Positions 37,530 through 45,897 of a stretch of DNA of 64,000 nt are shown here, in pieces (position 1 is the stretch's first letter; each line of letters starts with the position of its first letter). The position numbers and the translations under genes were made by a program. Source of the DNA: Fulvimarina sp. (GTDB taxonomy: Bacteria; Pseudomonadota; Alphaproteobacteria; Rhizobiales; Rhizobiaceae); assembly GCA_002700095.1 (NCBI GenBank), contig PACL01000039.1, positions 62,001 through 126,000 of the forward strand. Direction: 5' to 3'. The notes beneath the pieces are model-generated. The model saw only the letters and a list, made by a program, of their open reading frames with translations. It ran no database searches and was not told the origin of the DNA.

Positions 37530-38219
37530 TCAGGCGGCGACTTCTTCCGGCTCGCGCAGCACGTAGCCGCGGCCCCAGACCGTCTCGATGTAGTTCTTGC
37601 CGTCGGCCGCCGTCGCCAGCTTCTTGCGCAGCTTGCAGATGAAGACGTCGATGATCTTCAGCTCCGGCTCGTCCATGCCGCCATAGAGATGGTTGAGGAA
37701 CATCTCCTTGGTGAGCGTGGTGCCCTTGCGCAGCGAGAGGAGCTCCAGCATGGCGTATTCCTTGCCGGTCAGATGGACCCGCTGGCCGTTCACCTCGACG
37801 GTCTTGGCGTCGAGATTGACAGTCAGGTCGCCGGTGTGGATCACCGACTGGGCATGGCCCTTGGAACGCCGGACGATGGCGTGGATGCGGGCGACCAGCT
37901 CGTCCTTGTGGAACGGCTTGGTCATGTAGTCGTCGGCGCCGAAGCCGAGCCCGCGGACCTTGTCCTCGATGCCGGCCATGCCGGAGAGGATCAGGATCGG
38001 CGTCTTGACCTTGGACAGCCGCAAGGTGCGCAGCACCTCGTAGCCGGACATGTCGGGAAGGTTGAGATCGAGGAGGATCAGGTCGTAGTCGTAGAGCTTG
38101 CCGAGATCGACGCCCTCCTCGCCGAGGTCGGTCGTGTAGACGTTGAAGCTCTCCGACTTCAGCATCAACTCGATGCTCTGTGCGACCGCGCTGTCGTCTT
38201 CGATCAAAAGAACGCGCAT
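37530..38219 (-). CDS. ctrA: Cell-cycle master response regulator CtrA
   Basis: 229 aa. OmpR/PhoB-type regulator. Receiver: [20 protein letters not shown], phospho-acceptor Asp51 in [18 protein letters not shown], Lys in YMTKPF; DNA-binding winged helix: [54 protein letters not shown] and the end [20 protein letters not shown]. The C-terminal Ala-Ala is the ClpXP degradation signal of CtrA. It controls replication, division, flagella and envelope genes. ChpT, its phosphodonor, is in this window. Upstream lies a cluster of TTAA half-sites consistent with autoregulation. Confidence 0.98.
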   Translation of the reverse strand: MRVLLIEDDSAVAQSIELMLKSESFNVYTTDLGEEGVDLGKLYDYDLILLDLNLPDMSGYEVLRTLRLSKVKTPILILSGMAGIEDKVRGLGFGADDYMTKPFHKDELVARIHAIVRRSKGHAQSVIHTGDLTVNLDAKTVEVNGQRVHLTGKEYAMLELLSLRKGTTLTKEMFLNHLYGGMDEPELKIIDVFICKLRKKLATAADGKNYIETVWGRGYVLREPEEVAA

Positions 38220-38580
38220 CAGAAAGTCCTCTCAGCCAGCCGAGCCGAACCCGGGAAATTCGGCATAGCGATTATTGTCATCGTTTGGCCCAAACTGGCA
38301 CTGAATGGTTAACAAATCCTCCTGGTCCTTCATGGACCCAGGTCGCAGCGGCACCGCGGCCTGATTGGCGGGAGCCGGCAGAGCGCCTTGGCGGTCGTCT
38401 CCTGCCGGGCAGAAGACCTCGCCGTTTCGGTTTACCCTGCCTTAAACCCTCGATCCTATGATTAACCGTGCGCGTAAACAGACGGTTAAGGGCATAGGTC
38501 ACGAGCCTTGCCCGAAGCAGTTCGCTGCGCTGAGTTTTAACGCGCTCCGCCTGGCGGAGCCGTGAGTTGAGGGTGTGTGC
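38220..38580. other. Divergent ctrA / fliJ regulatory region
   Basis: 361 bp, the most AT-rich intergenic region of this part. Besides the CtrA-type sites it has an inverted repeat GTTTGGCCCAAAC at 38283-38295, 64-76 bp upstream of the ctrA start, and a second CCTGGTCC/GGACCCAGG dyad at 38321-38342. No GANTC methylation site was seen in it. Confidence 0.6.
38432..38446 (+). promoter_or_regulatory. Candidate CtrA box
   Basis: TTTA-CCCTGCC-TTAA fits TTAA-N7-TTAA with one mismatch. Further TTAA half-sites lie at about 38309, 38463, 38486 and 38537 in the same region. The site could serve both ctrA (about 215 bp from its start) and fliJ (about 135 bp). Confidence 0.6.
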
Positions 38581-38949
38581 ATGAAACGCGACAACATGGT
38601 GCGGCTAACGCGCTTCAAGGTTCTGGAGAAGCGTCGCCAGGTCGAGCAGCTCGACCTCATGCTGGAGGACTTCTCCCGGATGGCCGCGGAGCTGGACGCC
38701 CAGATCCTCAACGAAGAAAAAAAGTCGGGGATCACCGACATGAATCACTTCGCCTATTCGACCTTCGCCAAGGCGGCCCGTCTGCGGCGCGACAATCTGC
38801 AGAACTCGGCCAAGGACCTGAAGGTCCAGATCAATGCGGCGCGGCTGTCGCTGGAAGAGGCCGAGGCCGAACTCGAGAATGCCGAGAAGATGGAACAGCG
38901 TGACGGCCTGCGCGACGATCACGAGCCGCGGCGCACCGCCATCGGCTGA
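38581..38949 (+). CDS. fliJ: FliJ-like flagellar export protein
   Basis: 122 aa from ATG 38581 (GAGGG about 9 bp upstream; GTG 38575 is possible). It is almost wholly helical: RLTRFKVLEKRRQVEQLDLMLEDFSRMAAELDAQILNEE, then LRRDNLQNSAKDLKVQINAARLSLEEAEAELENAEK, the two-helix coiled coil of FliJ, a cytosolic chaperone-escort that stimulates the export ATPase FliI. No other flagellar gene is in the window. The divergent pairing with ctrA is common in Rhizobiales and puts flagellar export under CtrA control. Confidence 0.8.
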   Translation: MKRDNMVRLTRFKVLEKRRQVEQLDLMLEDFSRMAAELDAQILNEEKKSGITDMNHFAYSTFAKAARLRRDNLQNSAKDLKVQINAARLSLEEAEAELENAEKMEQRDGLRDDHEPRRTAIG

Positions 38950-39168
38950 GGCGGGCATCGCCTCTGCCTCAGGACTGCATGGCCGGGGACGCGTTCGCCA
39001 TGGGCGCGGCGCCCGGCAGGATGAGCGGGACGGTCGCTTCCCCGGGTGAGCGTTCACCGCCGGTGCGGCGGCGCCCTCGGGTTCTGCCGAAACGATTCGC
39101 GACGTCGAAGCCGGCGAGTGGCGGAACGGCGTCCGGCATCCGGCTCCATCGCCCGGGCGAGCCGGTCG

Positions 39169-41964
39169 CTATGCCGTGCGCTGCGACGCGTCGCCTGTCA
39201 CGATATTGGGGACGACCTCGGGGGCAACCCCGGCGACGATCCCGGCGATCTCGCTGCGGCAGGAGCCGCAATTGGTGCCGGCCTTCAGCAGCTCTCCCAC
39301 CGCCTCGACGCTGATTGCCCTGCCGGAGGCGATCGCCCCGGCGATCTCGTTGATCCCCACCGAAAAGCACGAGCAGACGATGGCGCCGGGATCCGGCCGG
39401 TCGGCCCCGCCGCGCCCGGCGAGCAGGCGGGTGCGCGCCGGCGATGGATGGGCTCCGGCAAGCTGCGCGGCGGCCCAGCCGCGCGAGACGGCGACCGGCG
39501 AACGGGAGAAATAGAGCGCGGCCACCAGCCGCTCCCCGGCAAAGGCGGCGAAGCGATGGGCGCCGCCTGCATCGTCGCGATAGGCCAGAATGGCGCCCGC
39601 GGAAACGCCGGAGAGCCGCTCGGCGAGGCGGGCGGGATCGTCCAGTGTGACAAGACCGGCCATCTCCAGCCGCCATCCCCGTTCCGCCCGGGCCAGCGCG
39701 AAATAGTCGAGCCCTGCCGTCGGCGGGCGCTCGGCCGTCACCGCGAAGCCGTACCAGGCGGCTTCGAACCGGCTGACGGTGACCGGCGTCGCCTTCAGTC
39801 CCGGTTGGCCGGAGACCGGATCCACCGCGGAGGAGACCAGCGCGTCGATCCGGCCGTCGGAGGACGTGTCGCCGGTCCAGTGCATCGGCACGAAGACCGA
39901 GCCGAGGCGCTGCCGGTCGCTGACCAGCAGCCGCACGACCACCGCACCGCGCGGCGAGACGATCCGCACGAGATCGGCGTCGCCGAGACCGAGACGCGCG
40001 GCATCGGCCGGATGCAGCTCGGCATAGGGCTCGGCGATATGGGCCGAGAGCCGCGCCGAAAGCCCGGTGCGGGTCATGGTGTGCCAGTGGTCCCGCCCCC
40101 GGCCGGTGTTGAGGGTGAGGTGGCCTGCGCTGCGCGCTGCGGCGTCGAGCGGCGTCGTGGTGAGGCTCTCGGCAGCGTCGTCTTCTGGCACGCGGCGCAC
40201 GGCCGGCATCGGTACGAAGCGGGCGCGGCCGTCGGCGTGAAAGAAGCCGCCATCGGCGAAGAAGCGGGTATCGTCGGCCGACGGAAAGGCGGGGTGCGGG
40301 ACGGAAACCGTGCCGCCTTCGACCTTTACGGCCGGCCGGGGCCATTGCACCGGGCCGAGCGCGTCGTAGCCGGCGGCGCCCAGCCCGGCGAGGCCGCCGA
40401 TGTCGAAATCCCGGCGTCCATCATTCTCGAAGCCCGACAGCCGGGCGTGCTCGTCGAAGATCGCGGCCGGGCCCGGGTAGTCGAAGGCGGAGCCGGCGCC
40501 CATGCGCCTTGCGACCTCGCAGATCATCCACCAGTCCGGCCGCGCCTCGCCGGGCAAAGGCAGGAAGGCGCGCTGGCGCGAGATGCGGCGTTCGGAATTG
40601 GTGACGGTGCCGTCCTTCTCGCCCCAGGCGGCGGCCGGCAGGGCGACTTGTGCGTACTTCATCGTGTCGGTGCGGGCGACGACGTCGGAGACGACCACGA
40701 AGGGACAGGCAGCGAGCGCCCGCGCCACCCTGTCGGCATCGGGCATGGAGACCACCGGATTGGTGCCGATGATCCAGATCGCCTTGATCGTTCCCGAAGC
40801 CACCGCGTCGAACATCTCGACCGCCTTCAGGCCGGGCTTCTCGGCGAGCTTCGGTGCGTTCCAGAAACGGCGGACGATGTCGCGCTCGGTCTCGTTTTCG
40901 ATCGCCATGTGGGCGGCCAGCATGTTGGCCATGCCGCCGACCTCGCGCCCGCCCATGGCATTGGGCTGGCCGGTGATCGAGAACGGGCCCATGCCGGGGC
41001 GGCCGATCCGGCCGGTGGCCAGATGCACGTTGATGATGGCGTTGACCTTGTCGGTGCCTGAGACCGACTGGTTGACGCCCTGGCTGTAGACGGTGACGGT
41101 CTTCCCCGCGGCGGCGAAAAGCTCGTAGAATCGGCGAATGTCGGCGGGGGCGAGACCGGTGGCGGCGGCCACAGTGGGAATGTCGAGCTGGGCGGCGGTA
41201 TCGAGGGCGGCGTCGAGGCCCGACGTGTGGGCCGCGACATAGGCCCGGTCGATCGCGCCGACATCGGCGAGATGGTGAAGTAAGCCGGCAAATAAACTGG
41301 TATCGCCGTCGCTCGCGATGGGCAGATGCAGGTCGGCGATCTCGGCCGTCGCCGTGCGGCGCGGATCGATCAGCACGACCTTCATCGCCGGCCTTGCGGC
41401 CTTGGCCGCGGCGAGGCGCTGATGGATGACGGGATGGCACCAGGCGAGGTTCGAGCCGACGAGGACGACGAGGTCGGCAAGCTCCAGGTCCTCATAGGTG
41501 CCGGGCACCGTGTCCGAGCCGAAGGCGCGACGATGGCCGGCGACGGAGGATGCCATGCAGAGGCGGGAGTTCGTGTCGATATTGGCCGAGCCGACAAAGC
41601 CCTTCATCAGCTTGTTGGCGACGTAGTAGTCCTCGGTCAGGATCTGGCCGGAGACGTAGAAGGCGACGGAGTCCGGCCCGTGTTCGGCGATGGTGCGGGA
41701 AAAGCGGTCCGCCACGAGGTCGAGGGCGGTGTCCCAGTCGGTCCGCACGCCGTGATGCAGGGGATGAAGCAGCCGGCTTTCCAGCCCCAGCGTCTCGCCG
41801 AGCGCCGAACCCTTGGAGCACAGGCGGCCGAAATTCGCCGGATGCTCCGGATCCCCGGCAATGGCGACGCCGCCGTCGCCGCGCGGCGTCGCCAGGATGC
41901 CGCAACCGACGCCGCAATAGGCGCAGGTGGTGCGGACGGATTTGCGCGTCGGGGCGGCGTCCAT
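39169..41964 (-). CDS. nasA: Assimilatory nitrate reductase catalytic subunit NasA
   Basis: 931 aa. Reduces nitrate to nitrite in the cytosol with a bis-MGD molybdenum cofactor. N-terminal [4Fe-4S] motif CAYCGVGCGILAT then GRLCSKGSALGETL; molybdopterin domains with SSVAGHRRAFGSDTVPGTYEDLE, GQPNAMGGREVGGMANML and SERRISRQRAFLP; molybdopterin-binding C-terminal barrel (LNTGRGRDHWHTMTRTG). A further C-terminal BFD-like [2Fe-2S] domain has CSCFSVGINEIAGAI and NCGSCRSEIAGIV, as in NasA/NarB of this type. It is the last gene of the nir-nas group; 460 bp with repeats separate it from nirD. Confidence 0.97.
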   Translation of the reverse strand: MDAAPTRKSVRTTCAYCGVGCGILATPRGDGGVAIAGDPEHPANFGRLCSKGSALGETLGLESRLLHPLHHGVRTDWDTALDLVADRFSRTIAEHGPDSVAFYVSGQILTEDYYVANKLMKGFVGSANIDTNSRLCMASSVAGHRRAFGSDTVPGTYEDLELADLVVLVGSNLAWCHPVIHQRLAAAKAARPAMKVVLIDPRRTATAEIADLHLPIASDGDTSLFAGLLHHLADVGAIDRAYVAAHTSGLDAALDTAAQLDIPTVAAATGLAPADIRRFYELFAAAGKTVTVYSQGVNQSVSGTDKVNAIINVHLATGRIGRPGMGPFSITGQPNAMGGREVGGMANMLAAHMAIENETERDIVRRFWNAPKLAEKPGLKAVEMFDAVASGTIKAIWIIGTNPVVSMPDADRVARALAACPFVVVSDVVARTDTMKYAQVALPAAAWGEKDGTVTNSERRISRQRAFLPLPGEARPDWWMICEVARRMGAGSAFDYPGPAAIFDEHARLSGFENDGRRDFDIGGLAGLGAAGYDALGPVQWPRPAVKVEGGTVSVPHPAFPSADDTRFFADGGFFHADGRARFVPMPAVRRVPEDDAAESLTTTPLDAAARSAGHLTLNTGRGRDHWHTMTRTGLSARLSAHIAEPYAELHPADAARLGLGDADLVRIVSPRGAVVVRLLVSDRQRLGSVFVPMHWTGDTSSDGRIDALVSSAVDPVSGQPGLKATPVTVSRFEAAWYGFAVTAERPPTAGLDYFALARAERGWRLEMAGLVTLDDPARLAERLSGVSAGAILAYRDDAGGAHRFAAFAGERLVAALYFSRSPVAVSRGWAAAQLAGAHPSPARTRLLAGRGGADRPDPGAIVCSCFSVGINEIAGAIASGRAISVEAVGELLKAGTNCGSCRSEIAGIVAGVAPEVVPNIVTGDASQRTA

Positions 41965-42082
41965 GGATGTGTCCTTCGTCGGTTGTGGCGGCTGGCTTGC
42001 GGGGCGACGGCGGATCGATGGATCTTTGGACGGGCGCGCTCGGCATGTCCCGCTGCTCCGTCTGATCCGTGGGGCGCGGGGA

Positions 42083-42128
42083 CTCCCCTCTGTCCTGCCG
42101 GACATCTCCCCACAAGGGGGGAGACTGG
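42083..42128. repeat. Rhizobial-type palindromic intergenic element, copy A
   Basis: Starts CCCCTCTGTCCTGCCGGACA and continues into the stem TCTCCCC-ACAA-GGGGGGAGA. Such elements (RIME-like) recur in intergenic regions of rhizobial genomes. It is the reverse complement of copy B apart from a few changes. Confidence 0.75.
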
Positions 42129-42238
42129 ACCTCGTTTGACCTCGGCCCACACCGGACCTTTCCTCCGTCTGAGCCCGACGATCGGTCGCCACCCCGGCCG
42201 CCATGTTCAGACATCTCTGGACAGGGATCGCCAAACTC

Positions 42239-42288
42239 CCAGCCGATCTCCCCCGCGTGGGGGAGATGCCCGGCAGGGCAGAGGGGGG
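42239..42288. repeat. Rhizobial-type palindromic intergenic element, copy B
   Basis: Stem GATCTCCCCC-GCGT-GGGGGAGAT followed by GCCCGGCAGGGCAGAGGGGG. It is inverted relative to copy A, so a transcript could fold the two into a long hairpin of about 200 nt. Confidence 0.75.
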
Positions 42289-42424
42289 CGCTCCTGCGCT
42301 GTCGCCGGCAGAGCTGTCCTCCGACGAGCCGTCGTCTGGCGAGGAGCCCAAATCCTCGGAAAACCCCGTCGCCCGTCCAGCGACGCCGCAATCGACGGCC
42401 GGCTGCCTCACCCGATCTCGCCCG

Positions 42425-42781
42425 TCATTCGGCCGCTTCCCTCAATCCCGCCACCTCCTCGGCCAGCGAAAGCTCGATCACCTCGGTTATCGGATCGACC
42501 CGGACGGAAAACACCCGCACCCGGCCCTCGTCGGGCCCTCGCATCTCGCCGCTGGTCAGCGAGATCACGGCATTGTGGAGCGGACAGGTGACCGAGGCAT
42601 CATGGACGATCCCCTGGGAGAGCGGCCCGCCCTTGTGGGGGCAGCGGTCCTCGGTGGCGAAGATGCGGTCCTCGGCGGTGCGGAAGACGGCGATCCGTCC
42701 GATGGGCGTCACGACGCAGCGGGCGCCGCGGCGGGGAATGTCGGTGACGAGGCCGATCCTGTGCCAGGAGCTGGTCATCAT
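42425..42781 (-). CDS. nirD: Nitrite reductase small subunit NirD
   Basis: 118 aa. Rieske-type fold with the motif CPHKGGPLSQG and CPLHNAVISL giving Cys-x-His and Cys-x2-His ligands for a [2Fe-2S] cluster. It assists the large subunit NirB in NAD(P)H-dependent reduction of nitrite to ammonium. Its start overlaps the nirB stop by 4 bp (42778-42781), so the subunits are made together. Confidence 0.95.
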   Translation of the reverse strand: MMTSSWHRIGLVTDIPRRGARCVVTPIGRIAVFRTAEDRIFATEDRCPHKGGPLSQGIVHDASVTCPLHNAVISLTSGEMRGPDEGRVRVFSVRVDPITEVIELSLAEEVAGLREAAE

Positions 42782-45231
42782 TCGGCGGCCTGCTGGAGGC
42801 CGATCGCGGCCATGGGCTCGAATTCGTGGCGGGCGACGCCGCCCGTGGCGCGGTCCGCCCAGGGGTCGCGCTGGGAAAACTGCTGGCTGAAGACGAAGCG
42901 GTCGTAATAGTGTCGGCGCTTGCCCGGATCATCGACGATCGCCGCCTGGATGGACTCCATGCCGACCCGTTTGAGCCATTTGTACATGCGCTCGAGATAG
43001 TGGCCCTGCTCGCGGTAGAGCTGGACGAGGGCGACGATGGTCTCCAGCGCCTCGTCCTCGGTCCTGACCTGGGTGAGGACTTCCGTCGGCTTGATGTCGA
43101 GGCCGGCGGCGCCGGCGAAATGGATCTCGAAGCCGGCATCGGTGCAGATGACGCCGACATCCTTGCAGGTCGCCTCGGCGCAGTTGCGCGGGCAGCCGGA
43201 GACCGCCATCTTGACCTTGGCGGGGGTCCAGGAGCCCCACATGAAGCGCTCGATCCGGATGCCGAGGCCGGTGGAATCCTGCGTCCCGAAGCGGCACCAG
43301 TCGGTGCCGACGCAGGTCTTCACCGTGCGCAGCGCCTTGCCATAGGCGGCGCCCGAGACCATGCCGGCGGCGTTGAGATCGGCCCAGACGGCGGGCAGGT
43401 CCTCCTTCTTCACGCCGAGCATGTCGATGCGCTGGCCGCCGGTGCATTTGACGGCGGGGATCTGGAACTTGTCGACCACGTCGGCGATGGCCCTGAGCTC
43501 ATTGGCCGAGGTCATGCCGCCCCACATGCGCGGGACGACGGAATAGGTGCCGTCCTTCTGGATGTTGGCGTGGACGCGCTCGTTGATGAAGCGCGACTGC
43601 TTGTCGTCGACATATTCGCCCGGCCAGTCGGCGAGGAGATAATAGTTCAGCGCCGGCCGGCATTTGGCGCAGCCGCAGGAGGTCTTCCATTCGAGCTCCT
43701 GCATGACCTCGGGGATCGATTTCAGGGCTTTCGCGACGATCAGCCGGCGCACGTCGGCATGGCCGAGATCGGTGCAGGGGCACATCGGCTTGACGGCCTG
43801 GGGATTGAAGGCGTCGCCCAGCGTCAGTGCCATCAGCTGCTCGACGAGGCCGGTGCAGGTGCCGCAGGACGACGAGGCCTTGGTGTGGGCGCGGACCGCG
43901 TCGAGGGAGGCCAGGCCCCTGGCCGTGATCGCCCCGGTGATCTTTCCTTTGCACACGCCGTTGCAGCCGCAGATTTCCGCATCATCCGGCAAGGCTGCAA
44001 CGGCCGCCATAGGGTCCAGGGGGGCGCCTCCCTGGTAGGACTGGCCGAAGATCAGCGTCTCGCGCATCTGCGACACGCTGGTCTTCTTCTTCATCAGGTC
44101 GAAGAACCAGGCGCCGTCCGCCGTCTCGCCGTAAAGGACCGCGCCGATGATCGCATCGTCCTTGATGACGAGGCGCTTGTAGACGCCGACCGAGGCGTCG
44201 CGCAGCACGATCTCCTCGCGGTCGTCGCCTTCCGCGAAGTCGCCGGCGGAAAACAGGTCGATGCCGGTGACCTTCAGCTTGGTCGAGGTGACCGAGCCGA
44301 GATAGGCGTTTTCGCAGGGGCCGCGGAGCTGCGCGGCCACCACCTCGGCCATTTCGTAGAGCGGCGCGACGAGGCCGTAGCACATGCCGCGATGCTCCAC
44401 GCACTCTCCGAGGGCGAAGATGTCGGGGTCCGACGTGCGCATGTCGTCGCCGACCCTGATGCCGCGGCCGACGTCGAGGCCGGCCTGTTTCGCGAGATCG
44501 GTGGAGGGCCGGATGCCGACGGCCATGACGACGATCTGAGCGTCGATCACCGTGCCGTCGTCGAGCTTCACGTTCTCGACCTTGTCCTCGCCGAGGATGG
44601 CGTGGGTGTTGGCCCTGGTGACGACATCTATGCCGCGCGCCTTCAGGGAGCGTTCGAGGAGGAAGCCGGCGGCCGGATCGAGCTGGCGCTCCATCAGCGT
44701 CGGCATGAGATGGAGGACCGTGACGTCCATGCCGCGCAGCTTCAGGCCGGCGGCGGCTTCGAGACCGAGCAGCCCGCCGCCGATGACCACGGCGCGGCCG
44801 CCGTTCTTCGCCGCCTCCAGCATCTTCTCGACGTCGTCGAGGTCGCGATAGGCCAGGACGCCGGGCAGGGTGGAGCCCGGGATCGGCACGATGAAGGGGT
44901 TCGAACCGGTGGCGACGATCAGCTTGTCGTAAGGCGCCGTCGTGCCGTCGGCTGCCGTGACGGTCTTGCCCGCCCGGTCGATCGCCTCGACCCGCTTGCC
45001 CTTGTGGAGGGTGACGCCGTGGGCCGCGTACCAGGCGTCGTCATGGGTGACGATCTCCGCATAGGTCTTTTCGCCGGACAGCACCGGCGAGAGCATCAGC
45101 CGGTTGTAGTTGACGCGCGGCTCGGCGTTGAAGATCGTCACCTCGTACTGGCCGGGGGCCCGTTCGAAGAGGCGTTCGAGGGCACGGCCGGGGGCCATCC
45201 CGTTGCCGATGACGACGAGTTTCTCAGGCAT
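42778..45231 (-). CDS. nirB: Nitrite reductase [NAD(P)H] large subunit NirB
   Basis: 817 aa from ATG 45231. In order: FAD/NAD(P)H-binding reductase domain (KLVVIGNGMAPGRALERLF; GRAVVIGGGLLGLEAAAGL), BFD-like [2Fe-2S] domain (CGCNGVCKGKITGAI; SCGTCTGLVEQL; SCGCAKCRPALNYYL), then the siroheme/[4Fe-4S] nitrite reductase domain with CVGTDWCRFGTQDSTGLG and CPRNCAEATCKDVGVI. Produces ammonium for assimilation. Only 79 bp separate it from the divergent brnT gene, leaving little room for its own promoter and no visible leader terminator. Confidence 0.97.
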   Translation of the reverse strand: MPEKLVVIGNGMAPGRALERLFERAPGQYEVTIFNAEPRVNYNRLMLSPVLSGEKTYAEIVTHDDAWYAAHGVTLHKGKRVEAIDRAGKTVTAADGTTAPYDKLIVATGSNPFIVPIPGSTLPGVLAYRDLDDVEKMLEAAKNGGRAVVIGGGLLGLEAAAGLKLRGMDVTVLHLMPTLMERQLDPAAGFLLERSLKARGIDVVTRANTHAILGEDKVENVKLDDGTVIDAQIVVMAVGIRPSTDLAKQAGLDVGRGIRVGDDMRTSDPDIFALGECVEHRGMCYGLVAPLYEMAEVVAAQLRGPCENAYLGSVTSTKLKVTGIDLFSAGDFAEGDDREEIVLRDASVGVYKRLVIKDDAIIGAVLYGETADGAWFFDLMKKKTSVSQMRETLIFGQSYQGGAPLDPMAAVAALPDDAEICGCNGVCKGKITGAITARGLASLDAVRAHTKASSSCGTCTGLVEQLMALTLGDAFNPQAVKPMCPCTDLGHADVRRLIVAKALKSIPEVMQELEWKTSCGCAKCRPALNYYLLADWPGEYVDDKQSRFINERVHANIQKDGTYSVVPRMWGGMTSANELRAIADVVDKFQIPAVKCTGGQRIDMLGVKKEDLPAVWADLNAAGMVSGAAYGKALRTVKTCVGTDWCRFGTQDSTGLGIRIERFMWGSWTPAKVKMAVSGCPRNCAEATCKDVGVICTDAGFEIHFAGAAGLDIKPTEVLTQVRTEDEALETIVALVQLYREQGHYLERMYKWLKRVGMESIQAAIVDDPGKRRHYYDRFVFSQQFSQRDPWADRATGGVARHEFEPMAAIGLQQAAE

Positions 45232-45310
45232 GGAAGGCTCCATGGTTCAGGCGATTGTCGTCGGCCGCGTTGCCACTTAAGATGGCGCCAACCGAGCCGG
45301 GGCGGGGGCG

Positions 45311-45607
45311 ATGGCGGGCGAAGTCTTCGACTGGGACGAGGCGAAGCGGCGGGCGAACCTCGCCAAGCACGGCGTCGATTTTTCGCTGGCGCGCGAATTT
45401 TACTGGGACATCGCCGTCATCGAGAGGGACGGCCGAAACGACTATGGCGAGGACCGGCTTTCCGTCACGGCGCCCTTGCTGGGCCGTCTCCACGTCATGA
45501 TCTATGTGGTTCGGGACGGCATGATCCGGATCATCAGCCTTCGCCGGGCGAACAAGCGAGAAAGGCGACGTTATGAAGAAGCGATGGCAGACCGAGCCGA
45601 TAAGTGA
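45311..45607 (+). CDS. brnT: BrnT family toxin
   Basis: 98 aa. Family features: FDWDEAKRRANLAKHGVDFSLAREFYWD near the N-terminus and VMIYVVRDGMIRIISLRRANKRERRRYEEA at the C-terminus, an RelE-like RNase fold with the Arg residues thought to cleave RNA. Toxin-first order with overlap to its antitoxin is typical for brnTA. It is inserted, on the opposite strand, between nrtCD and nirB. Confidence 0.9.
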   Translation: MAGEVFDWDEAKRRANLAKHGVDFSLAREFYWDIAVIERDGRNDYGEDRLSVTAPLLGRLHVMIYVVRDGMIRIISLRRANKRERRRYEEAMADRADK

Positions 45608-45869
45608 CGAGGAAGACGCGGCGATCACCGCGGCGGCCCTGTCGGACCCCGACAACCCGCCGCTGACCGACGAGCAGATGGACCGCATGCGCCCGGCGCG
45701 GGACGTGATGCCGCGCGAGCTGTTCGAGAGGCTGACCGAAACCCGGGCCGTCTTCGTGCCGGAAAAGACCGTCGCGACCTTCAAGAAGGCGTTCGGCGCC
45801 GACTGGGAAGAGGCGATGCGCGATGTCCTGCGCGAGGCGGCCGAGCGGAAGGACGAGGCGGCGGAGTAG
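45573..45869 (+). CDS. brnA: BrnA-like antitoxin
   Basis: 98 aa, overlapping brnT by 35 bp. The N-terminus TEPISDEEDAAITAAALSDPDNPPLTDEQM is the region that wraps the BrnT toxin; the C-terminus VFVPEKTVATFKKAFGADWEEAMRDVLREAAE stands where BrnA has its ribbon-helix-helix DNA-binding domain. It is a variant of the family with a more acidic end. Convergent with nrtCD, 28 bp away. Confidence 0.8.
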   Translation: MKKRWQTEPISDEEDAAITAAALSDPDNPPLTDEQMDRMRPARDVMPRELFERLTETRAVFVPEKTVATFKKAFGADWEEAMRDVLREAAERKDEAAE

Positions 45870-45897
45870 TCTCCGGTCCGGGGGCAGGTACGAACCA

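Larger units (their letters stand above)
41965..42424. other. Spacer between nirD and nasA with inverted element pair
   Basis: 460 bp, no gene. It contains two palindromic intergenic elements in opposite orientation (42083-42128 and 42239-42288). Transcription from nirB-nirD into nasA must cross them, so they could cause processing or partial termination of the mRNA. Confidence 0.7.

Noticed and set aside
42826..45576. 916-codon plus-strand open frame opposite nirB
   Set aside because: Composition is the mirror of nirB codons and no domain is visible; nirB motifs are complete.
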